Origin: Tyto alba
Lineage: Eukaryota > Chordata > Aves > Strigiformes > Tytonidae
NCBI RefSeq assembly: GCF_018691265.1
Contig: NW_024881321.1
Coordinates: forward strand, 14,821,387 to 14,885,386
Direction: 5' to 3'
DNA: 64,000 nt
Shown: positions 13,155-25,858 of the stretch, piece after piece
Numbering within the stretch: position 1 is the stretch's first letter
Layout: each line of letters opens with the position of its first letter
Translations under genes and position numbers: made by a program
Notes under the pieces: model-generated
Told to the model about the DNA's origin: nothing
Databases searched by the model: none
What the model saw: the letters and a program-made list of their open reading frames with translations, nothing else

Positions 13155-14404
13155 AAAGACCTCCTCTCAGTGATTTATAGAAACAACAAGTATTACACTG
13201 AGCTTAATAAAAACTTCCTTGAAATAATCTGTCACAGCCAATATAGTCTCTTGTGGGAAATGAAGAGAGTTATTTCTCTTGAACATTTAAAACTAAATCA
13301 GGCAAAACTCTGTTGAAAACATGGCAAGGAGCAATTATGCATCACCAGACTGATGAACCGTGTGACATAACACATCTTTTCCCCTAGTTAAATTATATGA
13401 TTCTGCTACTTAAATTATGTTTCTCCTCATTTTGAAGCAGAAATGTTCCTTGCAATGAGTGCTCTGTTCACAATGAAGATGCCAATCATTTTTGTCTGAA
13501 ATGGTAGCTTTTCTCATGAGGTCACATTCTTTCATTTATGTGTTTGGACTTCACTGCAAATGTTTTTTATCAGTCTATTAATTCTGCAAGGCTCAGCAGA
13601 CAAGAGTTTACAATGCCGCATCATCCATGTATTTAGTAGCAGTCACTGTTAAGTATACTGTATGACAATCATACCTGCAATGAAAGCAAAATACTAGAGG
13701 ATAGTCCATTTAAATGAGAATTGAAAAATAAAACTTTCATTTTATTTGTCTTTTTACACATTTTACTAAATCATTAAATAGACTTTAGCTATTTATATAA
13801 TTTGATGATAATTCTAAGTCATACAAGCAAAACTTCCATAGCAGCAACCTGGTTTTGTTCTCACAAAGTCTTTATAGCATACTACTAATATTATTTTCAT
13901 GAAAGATTCAGTCTTGAGTAAAACAGCTAAAGTCTTTCAGAAATTGGACTGTCAATAAACTGAGAACAACAGATCAGTGTTTGTTCACTCCAGCCAAAAA
14001 CTGAGTCCAAATTTTTGACATTTCATTTCATGGATAACTTCTAAAACATGAAGTCAGCTGGTTAAATTAGATCTTTCTCAGTGGGAAACAATCTTGCATG
14101 ACTTTAAATATTTTCAGGACATTCAGGACATAGTTTACATTTAAATCAGTGGCTCTATGCTTCCTTTAGAGTTACTGAGTAGGAGGAGCAATTTTGGTAT
14201 GTGATTCATACTTTAGGATCAGGGTATTGTTATTTAGCTCTTTTGACTGTAAAAAACAAGCAAGGTAATAACGTCAGGTGTAAATGTTTATATTGAAAGC
14301 AGATGAAATTAAGTGAGAAACCAGAAAATAAATGATCTGATGTAGCAACACTCTTGTTGTGTTATTTCATAAATCTGAGAAACATATCAGGAGTCTAGAT
14401 TTAG

Positions 14405-15650
14405 GATAACAGAGAAAGGGACCTCAGAAGGCCCCTGATCCAAACACCTGGTCTCTGCAGGTTAGCTGTGACATCAGATCAGATTTCTCAGGGCTTCATC
14501 CAGGCAGATCTAGGAATCCTTCAAGGCTGGACACTGCACAGTCTCTCTGGGCAGCCTATTCCACTCCCTGATTGAACTCATGGGGAAAAAGATTCTCCTT
14601 TTATCCAGTGTTAACTTCTTTTGTTTACAATTTATGCCCTTTATCACTGACCTTCTTGCCATAAGCTGCTGTGAAGAGCCTGGCTCCATCTTCTCAGTAA
14701 CCTCCCTGTAGGCAATGAGAGGGATGCTTTTAGGTGTCCCCCCCCAGCAGTATCTCTGAACCAGCCCCCCTGTCTCAGATGCTTCTCACAGGGCAAGTGC
14801 TCCAGCCCTGACGATCTTGGTCTCCCTCTGCTGAACTTGGTCCACTTTTCCAGTTTTTCCTGTAGTGTTTTAGATGTGGTCTAATGAGTGCTGAGTAAAG
14901 GGGATAATCTTCTCCTTTTATCTACTGCTTGTGCTCCTGTTAATAGAGTCCTGGATGCTGTGGGCCATCTCTGCTGCCAGGCTACACTCCTGTGTAACAC
15001 TCAGCTCACTGTCCCCCAGGGGGTCCAAAAACTCTTTTCCACAGAGTATCTGCCCAAATACTCTTTCCCCAGCCTGTACTGATGCCAGGGAATCTTCTTT
15101 CCCAGGGACAGGACTTTGCCTTTGTCCTTGCTGAATTTCATTAAGGTCCTCCACCTGCCTGTCCTGAAGGGCAACCCTGCTTGAGCGTATTGACTGGTTA
15201 GACTGGTGTCATCTTCAGACTTGTTGAGAGAGCACTGTGGCATTCCCTCCAGGGCACTGATAAAGATGTTGAACAGGTCAGGTCCTAGTAAGGACCTTTG
15301 TAGTCACCCTCTAGTTACTGGACTCCAGGGGTAGTATAACCCATTAACCATTACCCTCTCAGACTAATCATCTAGCCGGGTCTTTACACATGTGATTGTC
15401 TACCTATCCATACTATAACATCCATACTTAGATACAAAATTATTGTGGGAGACTGTGTTGAAAGATTTGCTTTTCAAATTACATCTGCTCCCCTCCTCTC
15501 ATTCACAAGTCCAGTTATTTTGTCTTATAAGGCAATCAGTTCATTCATACTTATCTTTGGCAAATCCATACAAATTGCTCTCAGTCATTTTCTTCTTCCT
15601 GTGCCACAAAGTGTGTTTGAAGAGGATTAACTCCAAGATTTTTCCAGGCA
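14405..15650 (-). mobile_element. CR1 LINE, older subfamily, minus strand
   Basis: On the plus strand the complement of the CR1 tail is seen at 14420-14620 (GGACCTCAGAAGGCCCCTGA, CTGGGCAGCCTATTCCACTC). It is followed by blocks for the C-terminal coding region (GTGAAGAGCCTGGCTCCATC), then CAGGACTTTGCCTTTGTCCT near 15109, a GCACTGATAAAGATGTTGAA block near 15255, and GGGAGACTGTGTTGAAAG near 15447. Landmark order is the normal one for a CR1 read in reverse. Both the coding and 3' regions are broken by many changes. The right end is approximate. Confidence 0.85.
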
Positions 15651-18600
15651 AAAAAAAATAGGCTACAAAGAGGAGAGTAAGAATAAGCAGGAAAACGGAA
15701 ACACCTGCTGTACAGTTCAAACAGACTGAAGTTCATTTCTGTTCAGAAGATAGATTTATCTAACCTGGCTTTAGATATCTTTATCTAAGATATCTTATAT
15801 CTACATCTGACCTAGTAACCTTTACAGACAAGACATAGAAATAGAAACTCCAGATGATTATTTTCTCTGTGATGTCTTGGAATGAGATGAGCTGCCCTCC
15901 AGAGGTTTCTGTCACTCTCCATTTAATATAAAAGGACCTTATGTTGTCTATGTAAGGCAGCTGGAGTGGGATTCAGCACATAAATTGTCAAATGTAAGAC
16001 TGCACCTGGCTCCCAAAATATGGTCAATGAAAATTTTATAAATCAGTACGGCTGTCCAAATATAGGGGTATATTGACATTTAAAATGCCCTAGGGTGTCT
16101 GAGATATTCATAACCACCTGTATTGCAGGACTTACTGGAGTTATTTTCGTATTCATATCCTTCTCAGGTGGCAGTTGAAGGCCAAGATGCCCCAAGGCAT
16201 CTCAAATAACACTAAATAACTGAGTGTGGAAACTGAAATGAGCCACTAATCAACAGTTAAAGGATCCAGAGAGCCATTAGCTTGATCTAAAATGTAGAAC
16301 CCTGTATGCAGACACTGACATTTAAGTTTCTAAAATATGAAGCTGCATTTGACCCCTAACTTTCTTGTGTCAAAGTTGAAGCAGATGTACCTCAACTACA
16401 GAAATCCTCAGGGCCATTTATATCCTATATCATCCTTCAACACTTCTTACCATGACATCACTAAAGATAATAGACACCATAAAATACTCATCTTGAGATA
16501 AAGTTCTTCCTTTTACTTTTCCCTCATGCAGAGGACCAAACTGGGACTTCTCTGGATCCACTGCATAGGCAAAACCATCATTATCTGAAATTCCTGAAAG
16601 GAAGGTGTCATATCTCTAATAGCATGTTCATTTTATGACAGTATATGCAATTATACCGGTATTTTTTGCTAAATCTTAATTTTATTTTCATTTACAAATC
16701 CACCTTGACTTCAATAATGACTGTAAATGTGCAAATTTGAATGTAAATAACAGGAGGGCCCACATTTATAGCACTAATATAAACTGCAGTGCTCTTTGTG
16801 AAAACTTAAATTAGAGAAGTACACTCATTCCATATGAAAAACTTGTGTGAAGCATCATAAATTTGAAAAAGAAATATTTTATCGATTAAAATACAAGAAA
16901 ATAAATGTTTTAGCAGAAGATAAGATTCAATTAGAATTGACCTTTTTTGTTATAATAATTTTTAAATTAAATAATGTTAGTGGTATAACAGGCAGAGAAA
17001 AACACTTTAAATAGGATCTGTTAAACCTTACATCTGTTTATATATGTTAAAAATTAGATTGATTCTATCATAAATATGTAAAAAAATATCATCATCATAC
17101 GACAAAAAAGGTGAAACATGAGGAAGTGAACCACTTGCAGTCCTTGATTTTACAAAATTATAACATATTAAGAACACTATACTTCTCTGGATACCTGGAT
17201 TTCCAAGCCACATCTATTCAATAAATAATATATTTCAAGGTCTGTTCTCCAGTCTTGAGGGCCAGCTGCACAGGGTGTCTCAAACCTATACATTTAAACT
17301 GCCTTCTCCATATTTCTCATAATACCTCTTGGTAATAATGACAGTCTCCTAAACTGTATTGAAACATCACCTGTGAGAGTTCTAGCTGTCAGAGGAACAG
17401 CCATGCAGTGGTGGAAGTAAGCAACATGGATGACTTTAGATCTGTTCTCAAGTACATTCCCTGACACTCTTTAGTTAATTAATATAAATGTAATTTCTCA
17501 GTACCCTGAGATTCCAGTATATTTTATCTATCAATTTGGAGAAAAAAATATTGGTATAACAGAATGAAGAATAAGATTTACAATACATAGGAAACTTCTA
17601 CCTCTGCAAGGTTTGTTCTGATTCAGAATGATAAATGTTTTTTGCACCATAATACAATCCTCCACACAAGAGAAAATCTGTTGTCTGTGCTGCTTTCAGA
17701 AACTTTGCAGGGACCTTCACTACAAAAAAATTTGTCTGGATCATGGTTCAACATTGGAGTTTAAAGGCACACTTCAATATCAATTCCAGCAGAAGAACTA
17801 TTATACATTTATAACTTACAGAACACTGATTTTAGGTCAATTACTAGAACTACTCCTTGAACTTTAGAGGCAATCTAACTTGTTTGAAGTTGTAGATTTC
17901 ACACCTTCATCTCATTTTAAAATCACTCGATGCTAGTACATTTTTATAGCTACTCAGTCAAGGATGGTAATCTAAAGAGTACTGAACCATTTCTGATACA
18001 AAAAAAAATTATCTGTTGGTGGATAGTTTGATATTAAAGGATGCTTTGGTAGAAAACAATCTAACTCAGCATACTTGTAGAATGTTGTCTTACAGAATAT
18101 CACAGGGAAGTAATGGTTCAAAGTGCAGCTCTGAACCTTGGAGAGTCAACACAATAGTCACCACTTGAGCCCCAATTTTAATACTCACATGATGTGTATA
18201 TTTTTTAGTATTATGTAATTTATCAATTTCTGAACTCCCTGAGTTTATGTTGACATTTTTTTATCCTTGTTCTCAGAATCATATACACTGCAGTCAGGAA
18301 TGCAATTCATACTGCCCTTCATGAATGTCATATTACCTATGTAGCAGAACAAATTGTTTTTTTCCTCTTAAAAGATGCCAGGAAGATGGAGAATAGATCA
18401 TAACAGGAACTAATCTAGTAGGTATTATGTATAGAATTGGAAAAGTCTCAAACACTCACAAGACAAGTTGTTGTCTTAATCACAGTAACACTAATATTCT
18501 CACATGTCCTCCCAGAACATTTCTCTGCATGCAGCACTCATCTTTGATGGGTGAATACACAAATGCTTTCATCTGGAAAGAACCTTTCCCTTAACTTGAG

Positions 18601-19479
18601 TGCATTATAAAAAAAAATAATAACTCTCCATAAAACATGTCTCAGGCCCAAGAACCCTCCTGGGAGGTCCAAGTGAAGACCCAGATTTCATAGCAGTATA
18701 CATTTGGTTACCAGAGAACTGGACAGGAACTTAAGACTTTGACAATCAGATAGGTTAGACAATCAGCTTTCAGCAGATGCATTCAAGTGTAGGCCCAAGC
18801 AACACTGCTCAAAATCTAACCAAATAAACCAGAAAGAATTTTCTCCTTAGTTTTTTTTTTTTTTTTTTTTTTGTTTTTTTTTTTTTTGTTTTTTTGTTTT
18901 TTTGTTTTTTTGTTTTTTAACTAATACTTCTTACATAATGTAAATTGTGGAGTAGTTAAGAGCTATTTGTAACATGCAAAATGTATTGCAGAATGTAGTG
19001 GGATTAAGAAAAGAGTTATACAGTGCAGATATGGCCAATATGTTCCTGAGATGTTATCGCGCTACTAGAGGATGTGAACACTTCTTTTTTTTCTTTTTTT
19101 TTAAATAAAGATTATCAAAAAATTATTTGGTAATATATTTTCAAGTTTATTGTAGACAGAAGAATCAATAAATCATAGGACATACTGAACAGAGATTTGT
19201 GGATCCGCATTGCTTGGGCTATGGTGGCCTAGAAAGTGAGCTGATATGACTTATGTGGAAGGAAACTTCTTACCAGAACAGTATGAATCTTTATGAATAT
19301 ACCTCCACATCATGCAATATATCAATTTATTCTGAATCTTATCTTGAGCCAGCCTGAGTCACTGTTCATACATATGACTAACAGTATGGAAGGCAGTTCT
19401 CCAGATCTCTCTGAAGGATTTAGTGAGCATGTTGGATAGAGCCATTATCATAAATCTTGAAGAAAATAAAATATGATAG
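15651..19479. other. Intergenic sequence, no gene seen; possible unclassified old repeat near 15880-16460
   Basis: No exon or RNA gene recognised. The segment about 15880-16460 is richer in G+C than its surroundings and reads like an old interspersed repeat, but I cannot name it. A T-rich G-punctuated stretch lies at 18851-18918. Confidence 0.5.
18851..18918 (+). repeat. Poly(T) with regular G interruptions
   Basis: T22, then several units of a single G followed by 6-14 T. The spacing becomes regular (GTTTTTTT repeats) towards 18918, consistent with slippage expansion of an 8-bp unit. Confidence 0.9.
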
Positions 19480-20200
19480 GGTCAAATAGAAAATTGTTCT
19501 CAAATGACTAGTAAAAAGACTGGAGACAAATTTGCAGGAATAGATAGAAAGCTTCACAGTGGAAGAAATTCATCAGTGGAATCCCATGAGGATGTCCATG
19601 TGCGTCCTTGCTAAATATGGACACCTTTGGCAAAATATGTGAATTTTGTCATTTATGACCTAGGAAAGGACCATAATGACAAAATTCACATATTTTGGCA
19701 AATGGTAGAGTTACTGAAGGATCTTATACTATAAATTCACCAGAAAATAAAACAGAGACAAAATTCTGTGAAGATATTTCCAAAGCAATTCACATGGTAA
19801 AATAGAATCTTATTTTCCTAAATACACAATGAGGTGTTCTGAATACGTCTTTGTCACTGAAAAATTAATTTTTCAAGGTAAAAAAAAAAAATTTTACAAA
19901 TATATCATATCTACTCTCAAGGTTGACAAAACAGAAAAACAAATGAAGAAAACAGAATGTTTGGAAAAGAATAGCAAACATTGTAGAATAAATATTGTCA
20001 TGCTAATCTGTGAAATATATGTCTATGTTGGTGTATACTATAGTGCATGCATTTCTGATCCCCCATCTCGAATAGAATCCAACAGATATGAAAAAAGTAT
20101 AAAGAGTAGCAAAGATAACAACAGATTTCAAAGAGCTTCTGTGGAAACAATTAAATAAAGTAGAACTCAACCCTGAGCAGAAACAACAAATGTGGAATCC
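19480..20200 (+). mobile_element. Probable remnant of an ancient CR1-like LINE
   Basis: Weak but ordered resemblance to CR1 on the plus strand: ATTCATCAGTGGAATCCCAT near 19568, ATGACCTAGGAAAGG near 19655 (NDL-type motif before the catalytic region), and CATTTCTGATCCCCCATCTC near 20050 (equivalent to the FWxPH motif). A 67-nt hairpin is embedded. No coding frame survives. Confidence 0.4.
19631..19697. repeat. 23-bp perfect inverted repeat (hairpin, 21-nt loop)
   Basis: Left arm 19631-19653 (CAAAATATGTGAATTTTGTC plus ATT) is the exact reverse complement of 19675-19697. The loop is 19654-19674. After one mismatched pair, two further bases pair outward. Confidence 0.95.
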
Positions 20201-20474
20201 ACAAAAGCCTAAACAAAATGTTGCCATTAATTTTCAGGTTAAAAAACCCCAAAACTTTTATTCTCAATGAAATATATTACCCTTTGTGCTGGAAAATAAC
20301 AATATCCTTATTCTTTTAACTGAACAGAACACAAATCCCTTATTATAAATACGATATTTCCTGATATTTGTTTGGGATTTATTTTTGTGCATATATAGTA
20401 CAGCATAGTCATACTAAACTTTTTGGTGTTTTTGTTAAGTTGGTTTCTTAGGAAAAAAAAAAGTTGGCTCATAC

Positions 20475-20524
20475 ATTGCTTCACTGTTTGGTATAGTATA
20501 TTGCTTCACTGTCTGGTATAGTGG
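20475..20524 (+). repeat. 25-bp tandem duplication, two copies
   Basis: Copy 1 at 20475-20499 and copy 2 at 20500-20524, both starting ATTGCTTCACTGT and sharing CTGGTATAGT or TTGGTATAGT. They differ at about three positions. Confidence 0.9.
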
Positions 20525-22924
20525 TGTACCTATATACTACATAAAACTCATAAGAATTAATTTGGTGTCATTTTTTTATTAAGCAGGAATGGCCCTGTCA
20601 TCTTCCAAGAAGCTTTCTGCTTTTCTTAAATTACAAAAGAACAAGGTCTGTTTTGTGAGTTCACTGAATATTCAGCCCTAAAAAAAAGGTTTAATAATAA
20701 CTTGCTTAAAGCAAGAAACCAAAGATATTTTTTATTTTTGTTTTTTTATAAGATATGTTTCAAATTACAATCTTATATGACTGTGCCATGGGTTTTGGGT
20801 GGGTCATTTTGGGTTGTTTTTTTTTTTTTTGTTTTGCTTTTGAAATAAATAGGACACCAAACAGTTCAGGTATTTATTAGATTTAAATTTAATTTATCTT
20901 AAAGTACTACAGTTTGTAAAACTGTAAAGAATCAACCTTGAGATTCAGACTCAGTATATAAAAAGACAAGCACTGTATTTTAAGGTGTGTGGGAGTGCTA
21001 GCAAAATCAGATAAAGTAAGTTTAGTCACTTGTGGCATTAAATACCAAAGAAATCAAAAAGGAAAACATACACACTTAGGGTAAAAGATACAAAACAAGA
21101 CGTATATTTTTTTGTCAGCTCCTGCTCCTGAGGGCCTGTACCCCAAAGCTCTGACTCAGTTCAGACAGAATCAAAAGTTCTATAAACATACATTTCAGAT
21201 GATATTTTAGAGATGTATGTAGCCAATTTGAAGTAAAAGAGAAATAAAAACTTATGTCGTGAAATATCTTCTAATCTAGTGAATTTGTGTACACTTCTGA
21301 GCTTCTATGCTTGGGAACAGCTGCATCTTGACATTATCACTGGTTGAGACAGGAACTACCTCTTTATGTACAGCTTAATTTGTGTGAGGAAAAGGCCCAA
21401 AAGTGAATGCTGGAAAGGGATAAATACATTACTGAAGTCAAATGCTTTATCTGGACAGCTGAAAGACTGCAACCTCAAAGTAGTTTATGATATACATCCA
21501 CTCTCAACCTTATTTAAAATACACATTTTTCTAAAGGAAAGTGGATTTTCTGTATCACTAAATATTTTTTCCTTATAACTCTTCTTACCTCCTAGTCACT
21601 TGAACTGTTCTTTTGAAGATAATTTTACTGCTTAGGGTTTTTCTTTGCTGAACAGTTACTTTGTGTAAACACTTTGAGCTAGCTGTGTGTCAGACAGTCT
21701 AGCTGTGACAAGCTCAGAGGTACATCTAGGAAAATCAAGCAGAACACAAAATGTATAAATTCATTACAGAGTATTTAATTTTTTTTTTTCCCATAAAAAT
21801 TCAGGCATGTTGTATCTTACACACACTCCATTTCATATTTATATCAGGTAATATGCACCGCTGACATAGATATTTTAGTGTGCACACAGGAGATTTATGA
21901 TGGACACAACAGAGTTGCTTTTTGACCCTAGACTATGGGGACCTTAAGTTTCTCCCATTAAAATGTCCTCCAAAGTTGTTCTCATTCTGAAAACATGAAA
22001 AGAAATATGGTGTACTTTTTGCTACTGAAAGTATATCTGGAAGTAATAATGAGTCATTATCCTCCCCTTGCAAAAATCTTGGCTCGAATTCACAAAGCTT
22101 TTATCTTATGTGCCTTTTACACAGAGCTCATTATTCAAACAAAATACAAAAAAAAGGTAGCACAAAATAATCTTCCTCCTTAAAAATTATTCTCAATTGG
22201 AGAAGGAAGTAGGACTTCAATTTAAAAAAAAAAAAAAGAAAAAAAAAAAAGACTATTTATTTTATTTTATCATGAACATTTTTATTTTGATTCCTTTAAC
22301 ATTAAAGGAAGGCAAAGAATATTAACAAAAATGGTAGTATAAAACAGACCTCAGAAGTTGTCTAAATAATAATATTAACTAAAATATGGTAGAAATAATT
22401 TGGATTTTACTTTTTTGACTAAGAAAAATATGTGGAAGATGATTTTATAGAAAGAACCATTATGAAATATTCTACTAATTTATGATATGCCTGTATGTCT
22501 ATGTTCTTGCTGAAATTATTTTTGACAACTTAATATCTTTTTCAATTCCTTTTGAAACTAGTCTTAAACACTTCACTGAAGAAAGAAGCTCTATTAGGTC
22601 ATGTTATCACAACAAGTATTATTGTGATAATTTGTTACACACTGAAATGCAAACCAAGAAATGTTTATAGTTTGTAGGTTTCTAGATGGTTATATTAAAT
22701 AAAACCAATAGTAACAGCATTATCATTTGAATATTTGGTTATTTAGAAGCATACCTGCGTGTTGTCTAGTAATTTCATATGATTTTTGTTTCCAAATTCT
22801 GATTTTGGGATTTAACTAAGATTCTTTCAAAGCTACACAAAGTCATACTGTGAAATGATTAATTCAACTTAACTTACATAATCCTTTACTTCAGATCATA
22901 CAATGATCTAGATATTTCTTTCTC

Positions 22925-22946
22925 TTTTTTTTTTTTTTTTTTTTTT
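22925..22946 (+). repeat. T22 homopolymer
   Basis: Uninterrupted T run, followed shortly by a second run of 11 T after GTGTTA. Confidence 0.9.
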
Positions 22947-25145
22947 GTGTTATTTTTTTTTTTCCTTTCGCTTTCTAGTTATTCAAAATTATTCGTGTTT
23001 GGAAGTAAAATTGTCTATGCTGACACAGTGCAAAAAGGCTTATCTTTTCTCAAGCAATAACATAAATTGTTCAAGTAGTTACCAGAAAAAAAAAACCTAG
23101 TAATATCACCCAGCATTCATATATTTCTAAGAAGCACAAGAAAAGGCTGTGAAAGCAATTGAATCATTTAACAGTAACATTTAATCTACTGCTTTGGCAG
23201 TCTTTACAATGAATCTATTCCCCATACAACATCCTCAAATTCAGATGACTTTGCAGATTTTTCAATACTATCTGTAAAGAAAAAACTTTATCAAAGTAAT
23301 TGTTCATTAACTGCTGCCATTTGCTAATACTTTGAATAATTAATAAGAAATGTATGAACCTTTCTTAAGTATAGTAGAACAGTACAGAAGACAGTCTGTG
23401 ACTTCATAACTAAAATCATGTTATAAACCCCTGGTCCTCCAGACAGAGAATGTAGAATTTATTGTTTCTGCATTCATCAGTTAAGGTCTATAAAGGTGGA
23501 CTGTCAACATTTAACTACAGAGAACTTTCTCAGAAACTTTCTGTACCCTCAGCAGCAATCATTATTTCTTTAGTACTTTTTCAGTTAAGAGTACCTGAAA
23601 AAATATGATGATTATATCACAACTCACCAGGTTATTATTCTAATTCCAGAAATGTACATTACATGTCCTGAAGTGACATTCGAGAGCATGTAGTAGTTCC
23701 TAAGGGTACAGAGTTTGCTAACCTGTAGAGTAAAGGGAATAACTTGGGGATAATGTACCCATATTGTTTACATGTAGAGTGCCTGTGGAGGGAACTTGCC
23801 TGAGAACTACAACTGTGTTCTGTCTTAAAAGTAACATGTTACTTCAGTCCAAAGGACAGTCTTGGAGTAAATAAGCATACACTACAGCTGATCAGGAGAT
23901 GAAGGCCTAAGACCAGACTGTAGATTCATATTATCTGATGGTATAGACACATGCAGAATATCTCAAATTTCTTTTATGAAACATTAAAGTACTAAGAAAT
24001 ATAGAAATGTTGTTTCATTATAACACTATGAAATAATACATAATTTCATTTAAATTTAGAAGGCTATTATTTTTACCAATTTATATCTTCCTGTACTTTT
24101 CTAATCTTTAGGTTTCACCATACAAGAGGGTGGTTTCAAAGTATCCTGAGAAAAATTAGCAGGTTACATTATTTAAGTCTGAACATATTTAAATTTCTGA
24201 GATTAATACTCAGCATTACAGAAAACAAAATTACTATTCTAATTTCAACACTGTGTTAAGAAAACTAAGCAAAAAATGATACCTTATATTATGAAATTAC
24301 GTTTTGTTTTTTAAATGTTATGTGAAATTTAACAAATTTTTACATTGAAATCTCAGACATTATTTACTGTTTTAACTATGTCATGATTTCTTCTGACAAT
24401 ACCATAATAAAATTTTAAATAACCATAGGATTTTTTTCCATTATATTTCGTTAAATAAACAGCCATAAGGAATTTCAATAAGATTCATCATTATCACCTT
24501 CATCTAGCAAAGTCAAATTATTATTCAGCACAGCAGGAGGTGTAGAGCAGGAAAACTTCTGAAGGTTCCCCCTAAAAATATGACAAACATTCAGCATGCC
24601 TTGCAGTCACTTAATCAATTACAATGCTAGCAACACTACCAAATGTATTTTGAAAATAGAGAAATAGGTGAGTCGGAAAGACGTAGCAGAAATGTAGTGT
24701 TTGAACATAGCCTGATTTTCTCTCCTGCTGAAAAACCATACCTTGAACTGACAAATGTGAAAATTATAATGTCATTTTTTTTCAATTTTATATCAGCCTG
24801 CCTATTACAGATAGCACCTGAAAAAGTAGCACAGCACATAAGAAGCACCCAATGCATCCCTCAGAATGATTGGAAGGTATACATCAATATTTGCTTATCT
24901 AGTTCTTTTGTGTACATTTTTTCACATGACAAAAGCTCCAGATAAGGACTGGGAGTTATTGTGTATTCTAAATCATGAAAGTGTTAGGCTGTAGCAGTAA
25001 GGCTATACAAACTGTATTGAAAAGAGAAGTGTCAAATACATGACAAATCTGATTCATTCAACCTTTCCAGTGTAACCATGAGATCTTTCTGGGTTTTCGT
25101 ATTATATGGCTAGACTATAGCTTCAAGCATATATATGTCAAATGT

Positions 25146-25170
25146 GTTTTGTTTTGTTTTGTTTTGTTTT
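25146..25170 (+). repeat. (GTTTT)5 microsatellite
   Basis: Five exact GTTTT units, passing into a T run. Confidence 0.95.
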
Positions 25171-25858
25171 TTTTCCTATGCACCATAGTGAACTGCACAG
25201 CATGAAATGACTTGCAGTGATGGAAATAAAAAAGGAGTTGAAATTGAGAATACCCTAGAGTTCTTAACCATGCTGTTTGACACCTGCAGCTCCTTGGGAT
25301 TATCAGATCGGCAGGGAGCCTCTCAGAGATATAAGGAACTTCTTCAGTGCTTCTCATTTTGGCATGATGAAAGAGTCAGGTCAAACAGATATTGCTTCCA
25401 TATATCTAATAGACTTGGCAGAAGTACAGCTTACTTAAAACTTGTTAACAGAAGATTTTCTATCTCCCCAAACTGGGGTAGGTACATCTGAAGGACTGAT
25501 AACTTATTCCCCTCAAAGACTGTCATCTCTGTCTTCAATACTTTTATGGTTAAAAAGTGGCAATCTATAAATCCCTAAAGAAAACCTTTCTTAAATTAAA
25601 TTGTTGAGATAATATTTTTTAAAAAATGGATATTAATAATTATCCCTGTGCAATATTTACTATAACTACATCTGTATTCATAAATTAAGTGAACCCAGGG
25701 GCACACCCTGTCCTCAAGGTTTGGCAGAGCACAGTGGTTTCCAGACACATTTCTCAGGTTTAATCTCTAAAGTCAGATGAACGTTCAGTTCACAAAACAT
25801 TCAGTCCTGAGTCCTCCCAGCCCTCATAGCATTGCCAGGACCCTAAGGCAAAACCTCT

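Larger units (their letters stand above)
5938..14404. other. AT-rich intergenic sequence with simple repeats, no gene seen
   Basis: I see no exon, RNA gene or recognisable transposon in these 8.5 kb. Homopolymers include T17 at 8235-8251, T17 at 9826-9842, A24 at 10894-10917 and T19 at 11459-11477. A purine low-complexity stretch lies at about 12292-12345, and GAT/AAT trinucleotides at about 13124-13154. Open frames here are up to about 95 codons and are low complexity or have no family resemblance. Confidence 0.6.
20201..25858. other. AT-rich intergenic sequence, no gene seen
   Basis: No recognised gene or transposon. It contains A-rich 22224-22250, T22 at 22925-22946 and a (GTTTT)5 microsatellite at 25146-25170. 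Open frames up to 100 codons around 24643-24945 and 25207-25491 show no family resemblance, splice context or codon bias that would support a gene. Confidence 0.55.

Noticed and set aside
24643..24945. 100-codon plus-strand open frame, possible gene
   Set aside because: AT-rich, a shadow frame is open on the other strand, and no domain, splice signal context or family resemblance is visible.
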